64,000 bases of DNA from Pseudomonas paracarnis (GTDB lineage: Bacteria > Pseudomonadota > Gammaproteobacteria > Pseudomonadales > Pseudomonadaceae), in NCBI RefSeq assembly GCF_904063055.1, contig NZ_CAJFCN010000009.1:172057-236056 (forward strand). The letters are read 5' to 3'. A program made the position numbers and the translations under genes. This document shows, one piece after another, positions 42,983 through 52,990 of the stretch. Under the pieces are notes generated by a model. It saw only the letters and a list, made by a program, of their open reading frames with translations. It was not told the origin of the DNA and ran no database searches. Position 1 is the stretch's first letter. The number at the start of each line of letters is the position of its first letter.

Positions 42983-44263
42983 TCAGGTTTTGACTGGGCT
43001 GAGCTCCACGTGAAAACGGCAGCCATTGGGCTCCATAGTGCTCAGGCTTACGCTCCAGCCCTGGCTTTCGCAGATCCGTTGCACCAGTGAGAGCCCAAGG
43101 CCAAGGCCCTCGCCACGCTTCTCGCTACCGCGCACGAACGGCTCGAACATCGCTTCGCGCTTCTCTTCGGGGATCCCGACACCGGAGTCCTCCACCGTGA
43201 AACCACTGGGCTCCAGGGTCAGGCGGATAAACCCGTGCTCGGTGTAATGCAGTGCGTTGCGCAGCAGGTTGCCCATCACCGCGTGCAAGAAGGTGGTGTT
43301 GTAGCGGGTGTCCAGGGGGTTACCCGGCAGGTAGATCAACGCCAGGCCTTTTTTCTCGATGGGCTCGCGCCAGATACCGAGCAGGTCTTCGGCCACCTGG
43401 GTGAGGTTGCCTTGGGGTGAACTGGCAGCGTCGTCGTGTTTGGCGCGGGCCAGCATCAGGAAGGTTTGCACCAGCTCGCGCATTTCTTCACAGGCACGGG
43501 CAATTCGTTCTACCTGATTGCGACCGCGCTGATCGATGGCCGGGTTTTCGCGCAACAGTTCGCAGGAGCTGGCCAGGACCATCAAGGGCGTGCGCAGCTC
43601 ATGGCTCACATCGCTGGTAAACAATTGCTCACGTGACAGCGCCTGGCGTAAACGCCCCAGGGTGGCGTCGAACGCCACCGCCAGTTCGCCCACTTCATCG
43701 GCGGCGTAATCCGGCGCCAGGGGCGGTGCCAGGCCCAACAGTTGGTCACGATGACGGACCTGGCGGGCCAGGCGTACCACCGGCGCCATCACCTTGCGGG
43801 CCAGCACCCAGCCGAGGAACGCCGCCAGCGCCAGGCTGAGTACAAACCCCACCAGCACCACCGCAAACAGCACGCGCTCACGCTCTTCGAAATCGCTCTG
43901 GTCTTGCAGCAACACATAACGTCGGCCATCGACCACTTCAACCATGGCGTGGTACGACAGCGCCTCGCGAAACACCTCATGAAACCCCGGGTCCAGATGG
44001 CGCAGGTCCTTGGGCAGTTCAAAATCGCCACGCCCGCCGCTGAAATAGAACAGCTGGTCCGGCTCCGGCCGATGGTTCCAGTCTTCGACGCTGTCCATCA
44101 ACAGCAGGCGTTGCAAGTCGCCGCCCAAGCCCGCCGAGATCAACTTCTCTTCCACCAGGTGCACGGTCGCAATGATGCCGATGGCGAAGGCCCCCGCCAC
44201 CAACGCACTCATCAAGGCGAAGGCGATGATGATCCGTTGGGCAAGGCTTTGCTTAAACTCCAT
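42983..44263 (-). CDS. colS: Sensor histidine kinase ColS
   Basis: A 426-residue kinase. Helices lie at residues 11-33 and 131-151, with a small periplasmic domain of about 98 residues, then HAMP, 'FTSDVSHELRTPLMVLASSC' (cited in part; His near 235) and an ATPase domain ending 'GEGLGLGLSLVQRICE'. Numbered from ATG 44263, the periplasmic domain carries H35, E38, H95, E96, E126 and E129. The last two form the ExxE metal motif reported for ColS, which senses excess Zn and Fe. The start overlaps the end of colR by 11 nt and follows GAGGGT. Confidence 0.92.
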   Translation of the reverse strand: MEFKQSLAQRIIIAFALMSALVAGAFAIGIIATVHLVEEKLISAGLGGDLQRLLLMDSVEDWNHRPEPDQLFYFSGGRGDFELPKDLRHLDPGFHEVFREALSYHAMVEVVDGRRYVLLQDQSDFEERERVLFAVVLVGFVLSLALAAFLGWVLARKVMAPVVRLARQVRHRDQLLGLAPPLAPDYAADEVGELAVAFDATLGRLRQALSREQLFTSDVSHELRTPLMVLASSCELLRENPAIDQRGRNQVERIARACEEMRELVQTFLMLARAKHDDAASSPQGNLTQVAEDLLGIWREPIEKKGLALIYLPGNPLDTRYNTTFLHAVMGNLLRNALHYTEHGFIRLTLEPSGFTVEDSGVGIPEEKREAMFEPFVRGSEKRGEGLGLGLSLVQRICESQGWSVSLSTMEPNGCRFHVELSPVKT

Positions 44264-44936
44264 CACGACCCTCGGCCAGGCGATAACCCACACCATGCAC
44301 CGTTTGCAGCAATGGCTTGGCGAAGGGTTTGTCGATCACTTGGCGCAATTGGTGAACATGGCTGCGCAGGCTGTCGCTGTCCGGGCAGTCGTCTCCCCAC
44401 AGGGCTTCTTCGAGAACTTCCCGACGCAGAACGTGCGGGCTTTTCTGCATCAGCACGGCGAGCAGTTTCAGACCCACGGGGTTGAGCTTGAGCAGGCGCC
44501 CTTCGCGGGTGACTTCCAGCGTATCGAGGTCGTAGTTCAGGTCACCCACTTGCAGGGCACGACGCCCGCCACCCTGGGCACGGCGCAACACCGCTTCGAT
44601 ACGCGCAGCCAGTTCCGACAAGGCGAAGGGTTTGAGCAGGTAGTCATCGGCGCCAGACTTGAAGCCCTGCAGCCGGTCGTCCAGTTGGTCGCGAGCGGTA
44701 AGCATGATCACCGGCGTGTCGCGGCGCGCGTCTTCGCGCAGGCGTTTGCACAGGGTGTAGCCATCGATGCCGGGCAACATGATGTCGAGCACGATCAGGT
44801 CGTAATGCTCGGTGGCCGCGAGGTGCAGGCCCGACAAACCGTCCTGCGCACAGTCCACTGTGTAGCCTTTGAGCCCCAGGTAGTCGGCCAGGTTGGCGAG
44901 GATATCGCGGTTGTCTTCAACCAATAGAATTCGCAT
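44253..44936 (-). CDS. colR: Response regulator ColR
   Basis: A 227-residue OmpR-family regulator with phospho-acceptor D51 in 'LIVLDIMLPGIDG' and a C-terminal winged helix ('LRSHVHQLRQVIDKPF' near 190). ColR activates envelope and LPS modification genes during metal stress and supports root colonisation. Both of its predicted targets in this window lie next to it, one on each side. Confidence 0.92.
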   Translation of the reverse strand: MRILLVEDNRDILANLADYLGLKGYTVDCAQDGLSGLHLAATEHYDLIVLDIMLPGIDGYTLCKRLREDARRDTPVIMLTARDQLDDRLQGFKSGADDYLLKPFALSELAARIEAVLRRAQGGGRRALQVGDLNYDLDTLEVTREGRLLKLNPVGLKLLAVLMQKSPHVLRREVLEEALWGDDCPDSDSLRSHVHQLRQVIDKPFAKPLLQTVHGVGYRLAEGRDGV

Positions 44937-45053
44937 GGGCAGTGTCTCCGTACGCGGTAACGGCCGTGTTGGCTCGCGCAGCTTAAGGCCAAGCGGGGCT
45001 CAGGGATAGAGCGCAGAGCCCCGCCGATAAAGCTTTTCAACTGTTTTTAGAGC

Positions 45054-45069
45054 CAAACAAGTTTTTCAC
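45054..45069 (+). promoter_or_regulatory. Predicted ColR box upstream of the LTA-synthase-like gene
   Basis: CAAACAAGTTTTTCAC ends in the TTTTTCAC half of the ColR motif and lies 69 nt before the start codon, nearly the same distance as in front of orf222. Confidence 0.6.
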
Positions 45070-45137
45070 TATAGCTTCACAAACTGACTACAGCCTCAGG
45101 AAGAAGATCGCCCCCCATTGATCTAAGGAACATAGAC

Positions 45138-47087
45138 ATGGGTTTTTTCAAAACCGCGCCAATGCGTTATTTGCTATTGATCACCGGGGCCTGGTTAGTG
45201 GTTTTCCTGCTCACCCGCAGTGTGCTGCTCATCACTCACCTGGATGAAGTCGGCGGCAACCTGCTGCCGGTGTTTGGCGTAGGTGTGCTCTACGACCTGG
45301 CCTTCCTCGCCTACGCAGCCTTGCCGCTTGGCCTGTATTTGCTGCTCTGCCCGCCAGCCCTGTGGCGCCGCCGTGGCCATCGCTGGTTCCTGCAAGCGGT
45401 GCTGACTGTCAGCCTGTTCGCCATGCTGTTCACCTCGGTGGCCGAATGGTTGTTCTGGGATGAGTTTGGCGTGCGCTTCAACTTTATCGCTGTCGATTAC
45501 CTGGTGTACTCCGATGAGGTACTGAACAACCTGCTGGAGTCTTACCCGATCGGCAAGCTGCTGAGCCTGCTGGCGATGCTTGCACTGATTCTGAGCGTGG
45601 CTCTGCGCAAGCCCTTCAATGCCGCGATGGCAGCGCCCGTGCCTGCGCTGCGTGGCCGTTTGGTCAACGCCCTGGGCCTGCTGGTGCTCGCCGGCCTCAG
45701 CCTGCAACTGGTCAGCCAGGACAGCCCACGCACCCAAGGCGGTAACGCGTACAACAACGAATTGGCCAGCAACGGGCCTTATCAGTTCTTCGCCGCCTTC
45801 CGTAACAACGAACTGGATTACACCCAGTTCTACAAAAGCCTGCCGACCGACGTCGTCGCCAAGCAGTTGCGCGCCGAACTGAGTGAGCCCAACGCCCGCT
45901 TTATCGACCCGGACCCGCTGGATATTCGCCGTGCCATCACCAACCCCGGCACACTGCGCAAGCCCAACATCGTACTGGTGACCATCGAGAGCTTCAGCGC
46001 CAAGTACATGGGCAGCAATGGCGATGCGCGCAACCTCACGCCCAATCTGGATGCATTGCGCCAACAGAGCCTGTACTTCAATAACTTCTACGCCACCGGT
46101 ACGCGCACCGACCGAGGCCTGGAAGCCATTACCCTGGCAGTCCCGCCGACGCCGGGACGTTCGATCGTCAAGCGCATCGGCCGCGAAAGCGGGTTCGCCA
46201 GCCTGGGGCAACAGCTCTCGGCCATCGGTTATGACAGCGTGTTTGTCTATGGCGGGCGCGGTTACTTCGACAATATGAACGCGTTCTTCAGCGGCAACGG
46301 TTATCGGGTGGTGGACCAGAGCAGCGTGCCCGAGTCAGAAATCTCATTCAAAAACGCCTGGGGCATGGCGGACGAGGACCTGTTCAAGCAGACCTTGAAA
46401 CTGGCCGACGCCGACTACGCCAAGCAACAGCCGTTCTTGCTGCAACTGATGACCACCTCCAACCATCGCCCTTATACCTACCCGGATGGGCGTATCGACA
46501 TCAAGTCCGGCAAGGGCCGCGACGGCGCGGTGAAATACACTGACTACGCCATCGGCCAGTTCCTTGAGGCGGCGCGCCAGAAGCCGTGGTTCAATAATAC
46601 GATCTTCGTGTTCGTCGCCGACCACACCGCCGGCAGCGCAGGCAAGGAAGACCTGCCGATCACCAACTACCAGATTCCGCTGTTTATCTACGCGCCCAAG
46701 CTGATCGACGCACGGGAATCCGCCCAACTGGCCAGCCAGATCGACCTGGCGCCGACCTTGCTGGGCCTGCTCAACCTGAGCTACGAATCAACATTCTTTG
46801 GCCGCAACCTGCTGCAAGACAACCCATTGCCTGCACGGGTAGTGGTGGGCAATTACCAGCACCTGGGTCTGTTCGATGGCAAGGACCTGGCAATCCTCAG
46901 CCCGCGCCAAGGCTTGCGTCGCCACGACCAGGCCTTGGGCGAGAGCCAGGAGCTGCGCGTCGGTAGCGATGACCCCTTGATTCAACGGGCGATCACCTAC
47001 TACCAGGCCGCCAGTTATGACTATAAACAGCAACTGCTGAGCTGGAAAGCGCCCAAGGAAGAGGCTCCAGTCTTAAGCAAACGCTAA
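45138..47087 (+). CDS. LTA synthase family membrane sulfatase/phosphotransferase
   Basis: A 649-residue enzyme. Five N-terminal membrane helices (residues 8-170) precede a periplasmic alkaline-phosphatase-fold catalytic domain: 'NIVLVTIESFSAKYMGSNG' (cited in part) with metal ligand E near 285, 'TGTRTDRGLEAI' with the nucleophile Thr near 330, and 'FVFVADHTAGSAG' with further metal ligands near 497. The family includes LTA synthase, OpgB and relatives that transfer phosphoglycerol or phosphoethanolamine groups. Pseudomonas has no lipoteichoic acid, so it probably modifies a glycan or lipid A-like acceptor. RBS AAGGAAC lies 11 nt upstream. It ends in a terminator and is followed by a PAP2 gene. 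Confidence 0.86.
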   Translation: MGFFKTAPMRYLLLITGAWLVVFLLTRSVLLITHLDEVGGNLLPVFGVGVLYDLAFLAYAALPLGLYLLLCPPALWRRRGHRWFLQAVLTVSLFAMLFTSVAEWLFWDEFGVRFNFIAVDYLVYSDEVLNNLLESYPIGKLLSLLAMLALILSVALRKPFNAAMAAPVPALRGRLVNALGLLVLAGLSLQLVSQDSPRTQGGNAYNNELASNGPYQFFAAFRNNELDYTQFYKSLPTDVVAKQLRAELSEPNARFIDPDPLDIRRAITNPGTLRKPNIVLVTIESFSAKYMGSNGDARNLTPNLDALRQQSLYFNNFYATGTRTDRGLEAITLAVPPTPGRSIVKRIGRESGFASLGQQLSAIGYDSVFVYGGRGYFDNMNAFFSGNGYRVVDQSSVPESEISFKNAWGMADEDLFKQTLKLADADYAKQQPFLLQLMTTSNHRPYTYPDGRIDIKSGKGRDGAVKYTDYAIGQFLEAARQKPWFNNTIFVFVADHTAGSAGKEDLPITNYQIPLFIYAPKLIDARESAQLASQIDLAPTLLGLLNLSYESTFFGRNLLQDNPLPARVVVGNYQHLGLFDGKDLAILSPRQGLRRHDQALGESQELRVGSDDPLIQRAITYYQAASYDYKQQLLSWKAPKEEAPVLSKR

Positions 47088-47088
47088 T

Positions 47089-47123
47089 CAAAAAGCCCCG
47101 TGCAGGTGAGCACGGGGCTTTTT
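47089..47123 (+). terminator. Intrinsic terminator after the LTA-synthase-like gene
   Basis: AAAAGCCCCGTG / CACGGGGCTTTT arms with an 8-nt loop and six T residues; it lies only 15 nt before the PAP2 start, so it attenuates rather than fully separates the two genes if read-through occurs. Confidence 0.85.
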
Positions 47124-47137
47124 TACCAAGGTTCGAG

Positions 47138-47863
47138 ATGAAATCCCCCTCCTCTTTACCAGTTTCCAAACCGCTTGATTTTTGGCTGTGCCTGGGCCTG
47201 CCTGCCAGCGCTGCGGTGGCCTTGCTGTTGCTTGAACTGACGTCACTGGACATGGACCTGGCCAGGCATTTCTATAGCGCAGAGGCTGGCGGCTTCATTG
47301 GCCGCTATAGCTTCTTCCTTGAAGACATCCTGCATGACCGTGCCAAGCAACTGGTGATCCTGTTTTCGGTGCTGGCGATTCTGGGTCTGGTCGGCAGCTT
47401 CATCCTGCAGCGGCTCAAGCCGTACCGCCGTGAACTGGTGTGCCTGGTGCTGTCGCTGGGAATGGCGACGGCGTTCGTGTCGCCATTGAAAACCATCACC
47501 GCCGTGCAATGCCCCTGGAGCCTCAAGGAGTTCGGCGGCCAGGAAACCTACAGCGAACTGCTCAGCCCGCGCCCGCCGACCGATAAACCCGGCCGCTGCT
47601 GGCCCGGCGGGCATGCAGCCACCGGGTTTGCCTTGTTCGCCTGGTTCTTCGCGCTGCGGGATCGACGGCCGCGGCTGGCGCGCTACGCGTTCATCTTTGC
47701 TGTCAGCCTGGGCAGCGTGTTTTCAGTCAGCCGTATGCTGCAAGGGGCGCATTTCTTTTCCCACAATGTGTGGACAGCGATCTTTTGCTGGCTGATCTGC
47801 CTGGGGCTGTATTGCTTGTTGCTGTACCGGCCTTCACGGCAAGCCGTAATGCCGGTCAGTTAA
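47138..47863 (+). CDS. PAP2 family phosphatase
   Basis: A 241-residue membrane phosphatase with about six helices. PAP2 motifs: 'KTITAVQCPW' near residue 110, 'CWPGGHAATGFALF' near 147 with the catalytic His, and 'SRMLQGAHFFSHNVWTA' near 197 with the second His. Such enzymes remove phosphate from lipids or lipid carriers such as undecaprenyl pyrophosphate or phosphatidic acid. It may supply or recycle a lipid for the LTA-synthase-like enzyme. RBS AAGG precedes ATG. Confidence 0.86.
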   Translation: MKSPSSLPVSKPLDFWLCLGLPASAAVALLLLELTSLDMDLARHFYSAEAGGFIGRYSFFLEDILHDRAKQLVILFSVLAILGLVGSFILQRLKPYRRELVCLVLSLGMATAFVSPLKTITAVQCPWSLKEFGGQETYSELLSPRPPTDKPGRCWPGGHAATGFALFAWFFALRDRRPRLARYAFIFAVSLGSVFSVSRMLQGAHFFSHNVWTAIFCWLICLGLYCLLLYRPSRQAVMPVS

Positions 47864-47883
47864 GCGAATGCAACGAAGATCAA

Positions 47884-47911
47884 ATGTGGGAGCTGGCTTG
47901 CCTGCGATTGG
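47884..47911. repeat. Single REP
   Basis: A lone GTGGGAGCTGGCTTGCC core in direct orientation, ending 54 nt before the shortened palindromic repeat. Confidence 0.85.
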
Positions 47912-47964
47912 CCATAAGTATCGACACAACTTTGCAGCGGTCGACGGCAACTACAACCTCGATA

Positions 47965-48094
47965 ACCACGCTGGCCGAACGCAGGCTTGAACTCCTGGCT
48001 AACCCGGCAGGATGCCGGGTTAGCCGCCGTCAGGGCGGCCCCTAGATGGCCGTTGCCCGACTAACGGATATGAACGCGCTCTGATCCAACATTC
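47965..48094. repeat. Long palindromic dispersed repeat, 150-bp-shorter copy
   Basis: It matches the element at 13995-14275 at both ends. The join occurs at AGCCGCC (48022-48028), which in the full copy occurs twice, at 14051-14057 and 14201-14207, exactly 150 bp apart. This copy therefore has the form expected from a deletion between direct repeats (or the full copy from an insertion). Confidence 0.85.
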
Positions 48095-48095
48095 C

Positions 48096-48139
48096 TGCAG
48101 GCTGGCAGGCCGTCTTCGCAGGCAAGCCAGCTCCCACAT
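48096..48139. repeat. REP attached to the palindromic repeat
   Basis: A minus-strand REP core preceded by GGCTGGCAGGCCGTC. It occupies the same position relative to the palindromic repeat as the first REP after the full copy near 14276. Confidence 0.85.
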
Positions 48140-48208
48140 TTTGACCGCCGTGCATCAGTTAGATAAGCGTGGCTGTCAGGCCGCCGTCGGGTGGGTACAG
48201 CCGTGCAT

Positions 48209-48247
48209 AAAAAAGCCCCGCCTGCATCACTGCAGGCGGGGCTTTTT
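48209..48247 (-). terminator. Intrinsic terminator of groESL
   Basis: AAAAGCCCCGCCTGCA / TGCAGGCGGGGCTTTTT arms with a 5-nt loop, 21 nt past the groL stop in the direction of transcription; symmetrical enough to act both ways. Confidence 0.9.
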
Positions 48248-48267
48248 ATAGCGCCGGGTAGGCTGGC

Positions 48268-49914
<1,647 letters not shown>

Positions 49915-49964
49915 GATCGATATTCCTTAAATACTTTGTAGTAACGGGAAAATGAGCGAGGAAA

Positions 49965-50258
49965 TCAGTCTTCCAGAACGGCGAGAATTTCGTTCTCAGC
50001 CATTACCAGCAGGTCTTCGCCGTCTACTTTCACAGTGTTGCTGCCGGAGTAAGGGCCGAAAACAACCTTGTCACCCACTTTCACGGCCAGTGCGCGTACA
50101 TCACCGTTCTCCAGGGTTTTGCCTGGGCCCGCAGCGACGATGACACCATGGTTGGCTTTTTCAGCAGCCGAACCTGGCAGAACGATCCCGCCAGCGGTTT
50201 TCTTTTCTTCTTCGCTGCGACGGATTACGACGCGGTCGTGCAGAGGACGAAGCTTCAT
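49965..50258 (-). CDS. groES: Co-chaperonin GroES
   Basis: A 97-residue co-chaperonin, with the N-terminus 'KLRPLHDRVVIRRSEEEKKTAGGIVLP' (cited in part) containing the mobile loop. It caps the GroEL ring. The RBS GGAGA lies upstream of ATG 50258. Confidence 0.98.
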   Translation of the reverse strand: MKLRPLHDRVVIRRSEEEKKTAGGIVLPGSAAEKANHGVIVAAGPGKTLENGDVRALAVKVGDKVVFGPYSGSNTVKVDGEDLLVMAENEILAVLED

Positions 50259-50397
50259 TGTCGATCTCTCCTAATTGTGTTTTTCATCGGCCGGTATCAA
50301 TTCCGGCGGGTTAAATTCCGGCGGTGCCGGTCGCGGCTCGCGGGGCGAGACGCGGAAGTCTGTCTGATGTCACCACCAGAAACCTTGCGGTGACCGT

Positions 50398-50426
50398 TAC
50401 ATAAGGGCGCCCAGGCTTATTACAAG
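50398..50426 (-). promoter_or_regulatory. Sigma-32-like promoter of groESL
   Basis: On the minus strand CTTGTAA, 12 nt, then CCCTTATGT resembles the heat-shock consensus CTTGAAA-N13-17-CCCCAT. The spacing is one nucleotide short, and the 5' leader would be about 135 nt. Confidence 0.45.
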
Positions 50427-50471
50427 GGGCCGAGGATGAAATTTTTTGTGTCGGCTCAAGGGTAAATGCAA

Positions 50472-50493
50472 CACGGCACCCGAAGGTGCCGTG
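50472..50493 (-). terminator. Hairpin downstream of fxsA
   Basis: CACGGCACC / GGTGCCGTG arms with a CGAA loop, 13 nt past the fxsA stop in its transcription direction. The T-tract after it is weak, so termination efficiency is uncertain. Confidence 0.5.
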
Positions 50494-50505
50494 CCAGTGA
50501 AGTGG

Positions 50506-50982
50506 TTACTTGGGGTCGCGGTGTTCGAATTCGCCTTCGATCACATCACCTTCACGCCCCAGGGGTTGGCGCGGCGCCGGGCCGCCACGGGGTTGCAGGT
50601 CGTCGGCGAACGCACGCTGGCGCATCGCGGCCTCTTCAGCACGCTGGCGCATTTTGCCGGCCAACAGCTTGCGGGTGAACGGCAGCAACAGCACCAGGCC
50701 GAGCACATCGCTGATAAAGCCCGGCAGGATCAGCAAGCCACCGGCCAGGGCCATCATCAGGCCTTCAAGCATGGTCTGGGCCGGCAGTTCGCCGCGGTTC
50801 AGGCTTTCACGGGCACGCAGCGCGGTCGCCAGGCCGGCGACACGCAGCACCAGGACGCCGAGCATGGAGCCTACGATGATCAGCAACAGCGCCGGGAAGA
50901 AACCGATCGCACCGCTGACTTTAACGAATACGAACAGCTCCAACACCGGAAACAGCAGAAAGAGCAATAAAAAAGGGCGCAT
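50506..50982 (-). CDS. fxsA: FxsA family membrane protein
   Basis: A 158-residue inner-membrane protein with three or four helices ('RPFLLLFLLFPVLELFVFV', cited in part; 'GLLILPGFISDVLGLVLLLP') and a cytoplasmic tail. E. coli FxsA, when overproduced, relieves exclusion of phage T7 by the F plasmid. Otherwise its function is unknown. ATG 50982 follows GAGGAACC; the longer frame to 51021 is unlikely. It sits between groES and hugZ, all on the minus strand. Confidence 0.85.
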   Translation of the reverse strand: MRPFLLLFLLFPVLELFVFVKVSGAIGFFPALLLIIVGSMLGVLVLRVAGLATALRARESLNRGELPAQTMLEGLMMALAGGLLILPGFISDVLGLVLLLPFTRKLLAGKMRQRAEEAAMRQRAFADDLQPRGGPAPRQPLGREGDVIEGEFEHRDPK

Positions 50983-51048
50983 CAAATGGTTCCTCAACGC
51001 AAGAATGCCTTGCCAGTTCACCTTAGATGACGTCGCCGTTGTGTGAAT

Positions 51049-51780
51049 TCAAGCAGTAGCCGCGGTTTTTTTCGGCCAGACTTCAGCGTGCGCCAATGAA
51101 ACCAGGGCTTCACGCACTTGTGTCGGCGTATTGCAGGGCTCGGCAAACCCTAGCCAATGTAACGATTGGCCAATGCGCAGGTGCATGCCTTCGCTGTCGA
51201 TGCCGGCCAACTGTGCAGGCTCGGTGGTCGGCAAGCCGCCCAGCTCGACGTAATGGGCAATGGCCTTGGTGTGATCGCTGTTCATGTGCTCGATCATGCT
51301 GCGCTCGGCCTTGCCCGCAAACGGGTTGGCCAAGGTCAACTGGTCGACCCAATGGATCGCGCCAAACCCACCGATGTAACGGTGACGCACGGGTTTGAGC
51401 ACCCAGAAATCGAAATCGTGGGCCTTGTGGTAGTTGGCCGAATCAGGGAAGTAGCGGTAGTAGCGCTCGGCCGCAGCTTCGATGGCGGCGGAGTCTTCCA
51501 GCTTCTCGGCTTCGGCCAGGTAGGTCAGGCGCCCCACGGCTTGCACATCATCGGCCTCGCGCTCACCCACCAACATCGAACACTTGGGATCTTTTTGCAG
51601 GTTGTGGGTGTGCTGGGCAATGCGGCTGATCAGGATCAGCGGGCGGCCCTGCTCGTCCAGGCAGTAGGGCACCACCGAGCCAAAGGGAAAGCCGGGCATG
51701 GCTTTGGACTGTGTGGCGAGCGCCCCACGGTATTCCTTGAGCAACAGCTCTCGGGCGTTCTTGGCAACCTGCGTGCTCAA
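51049..51780 (-). CDS. hugZ: HugZ family heme oxygenase-like protein
   Basis: A 243-residue protein. An N-terminal pyridoxamine-oxidase-like split barrel ('LISRIAQHTHNLQKDPKCS' region) is followed by a C-terminal DUF2470 part with the conserved 'EHMNSDHTKAIAHYV' near residue 160, whose His residues bind heme in HugZ proteins. Such enzymes degrade heme non-canonically. The start TTG 51780 (GAGGAG 7 nt upstream) is chosen over ATG 51816 because it gives the typical 'STQVAKNARELLLKEYRG' beginning; this start is inferred. Confidence 0.82.
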   Translation of the reverse strand: MSTQVAKNARELLLKEYRGALATQSKAMPGFPFGSVVPYCLDEQGRPLILISRIAQHTHNLQKDPKCSMLVGEREADDVQAVGRLTYLAEAEKLEDSAAIEAAAERYYRYFPDSANYHKAHDFDFWVLKPVRHRYIGGFGAIHWVDQLTLANPFAGKAERSMIEHMNSDHTKAIAHYVELGGLPTTEPAQLAGIDSEGMHLRIGQSLHWLGFAEPCNTPTQVREALVSLAHAEVWPKKTAATA

Positions 51781-51882
51781 TAGATGACTCCTCGGGTGTT
51801 CCGCCGCCCATGGCATATGGGAATGGATCTCAACACAAGGTAATCAATATCTGCGCAGGTTGCCAGAGTGGCCGACGCCGAT

Positions 51883-52890
51883 TTACCAGGCCACGCCGAA
51901 GCCTGCGGTGTAACGGGTCTTGCTCAAGCTGCTATCGGAGTCGCCGCTGATGACGTCACGCTCGGCCTTGAGATTGAGGGACGCCCATTCGGTGACTTTG
52001 TAGCGCAGGCCCATCTCGGCATCCAGGGAGTAATCGGCCGGGCCGTCCAGAGGCTTGCCCAATTCGCCGTTGGTGAAGAACTCCACGGTCTTGCCCACCA
52101 GGTAGCGGTTGTAGTTCCACTTCATGGCCAGAGAGTAGAAGTTGTCCTTGCCGCCGTCGGCATATTCGTAATCGGTACGGTTGACCAGCGACCCGAGGGA
52201 GAACGCGCCCAACTCATCGTCCCAGAACTGGTAGCCCGGGCCGGTACCCACGGTGCGCTGGCGCGCCAGGTCTTCGACCTTGTCGCGCTTATAAGTCAGG
52301 CGCCCCTGCCAGAACCAGTGCTCGGTGATAAAACGGTCCAGGTCGTATTCCAGGGCCCAGTTGTCGGTGGTGGTGACGTCGTCCTGGAACTCGCGGTTAT
52401 ATTCGCCCTTGCCCGTATGACGCCACTGGCCGTGACGGGCCGAGGTCTTGAAGTCGATATCGTAGTCGTTGGTGTCTTTGTCCGCGCGTTTGTAGTCCAG
52501 CGCCAGGTCGACATTACCCTTCCACACCAGGTCTTCGATCACGGGCTTGGGCTTCATGATCTGTTGGATACTTGCCAGTTCCACCGTCTTGGGCGCCTCG
52601 CCATTGGCCAGCACCACCTTGCCGTCATCCGATGCCTGCAAGGACTTGGCCTTTTCACCGCTGTAGGCGTCCTGCTTGACCAGCAGCTCCTGGTCACTTT
52701 CCAGGGTTTTGACCTGCTTCCAGTCCACCGGAATGGAGCCTGCGTAGGTGGTTTGGATCAGCAACTTGCCACCGTCGAAGACTTTTATCTTGCCAGTGAG
52801 CCGGTCACCGTTTTTCAACCAGACGGTATCGGCGAGCAAGGGCGTGGAAGCACTGAAAACAGCAAGGCACAACAGGGTTCTGGACAACAT
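51883..52890 (-). CDS. DUF481 outer-membrane beta-barrel protein
   Basis: A 335-residue exported protein (signal peptide residues 1-20, 'FSASTPLLA' cleavage). The N-terminal SH3-like strand region 'VWLKNGDRLTGKIKVFDGGKL' (cited in part) is typical of this family, followed by a beta-rich DUF481 barrel with many alternating aromatic strands. Related to E. coli YdiY, an acid-inducible salt-stress outer-membrane protein. The function is unknown. It diverges from the alkyltransferase-like gene. Confidence 0.82.
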   Translation of the reverse strand: MLSRTLLCLAVFSASTPLLADTVWLKNGDRLTGKIKVFDGGKLLIQTTYAGSIPVDWKQVKTLESDQELLVKQDAYSGEKAKSLQASDDGKVVLANGEAPKTVELASIQQIMKPKPVIEDLVWKGNVDLALDYKRADKDTNDYDIDFKTSARHGQWRHTGKGEYNREFQDDVTTTDNWALEYDLDRFITEHWFWQGRLTYKRDKVEDLARQRTVGTGPGYQFWDDELGAFSLGSLVNRTDYEYADGGKDNFYSLAMKWNYNRYLVGKTVEFFTNGELGKPLDGPADYSLDAEMGLRYKVTEWASLNLKAERDVISGDSDSSLSKTRYTAGFGVAW

Positions 52891-52990
52891 AAGCAGGTAC
52901 GGGGCTCAGGATAGGCGAAAAAAGGGGCGTTATAGTGTTACATGGCTAGAACTGACTCAAGGATTTATATTGAGTTCAATACTCATCGTC

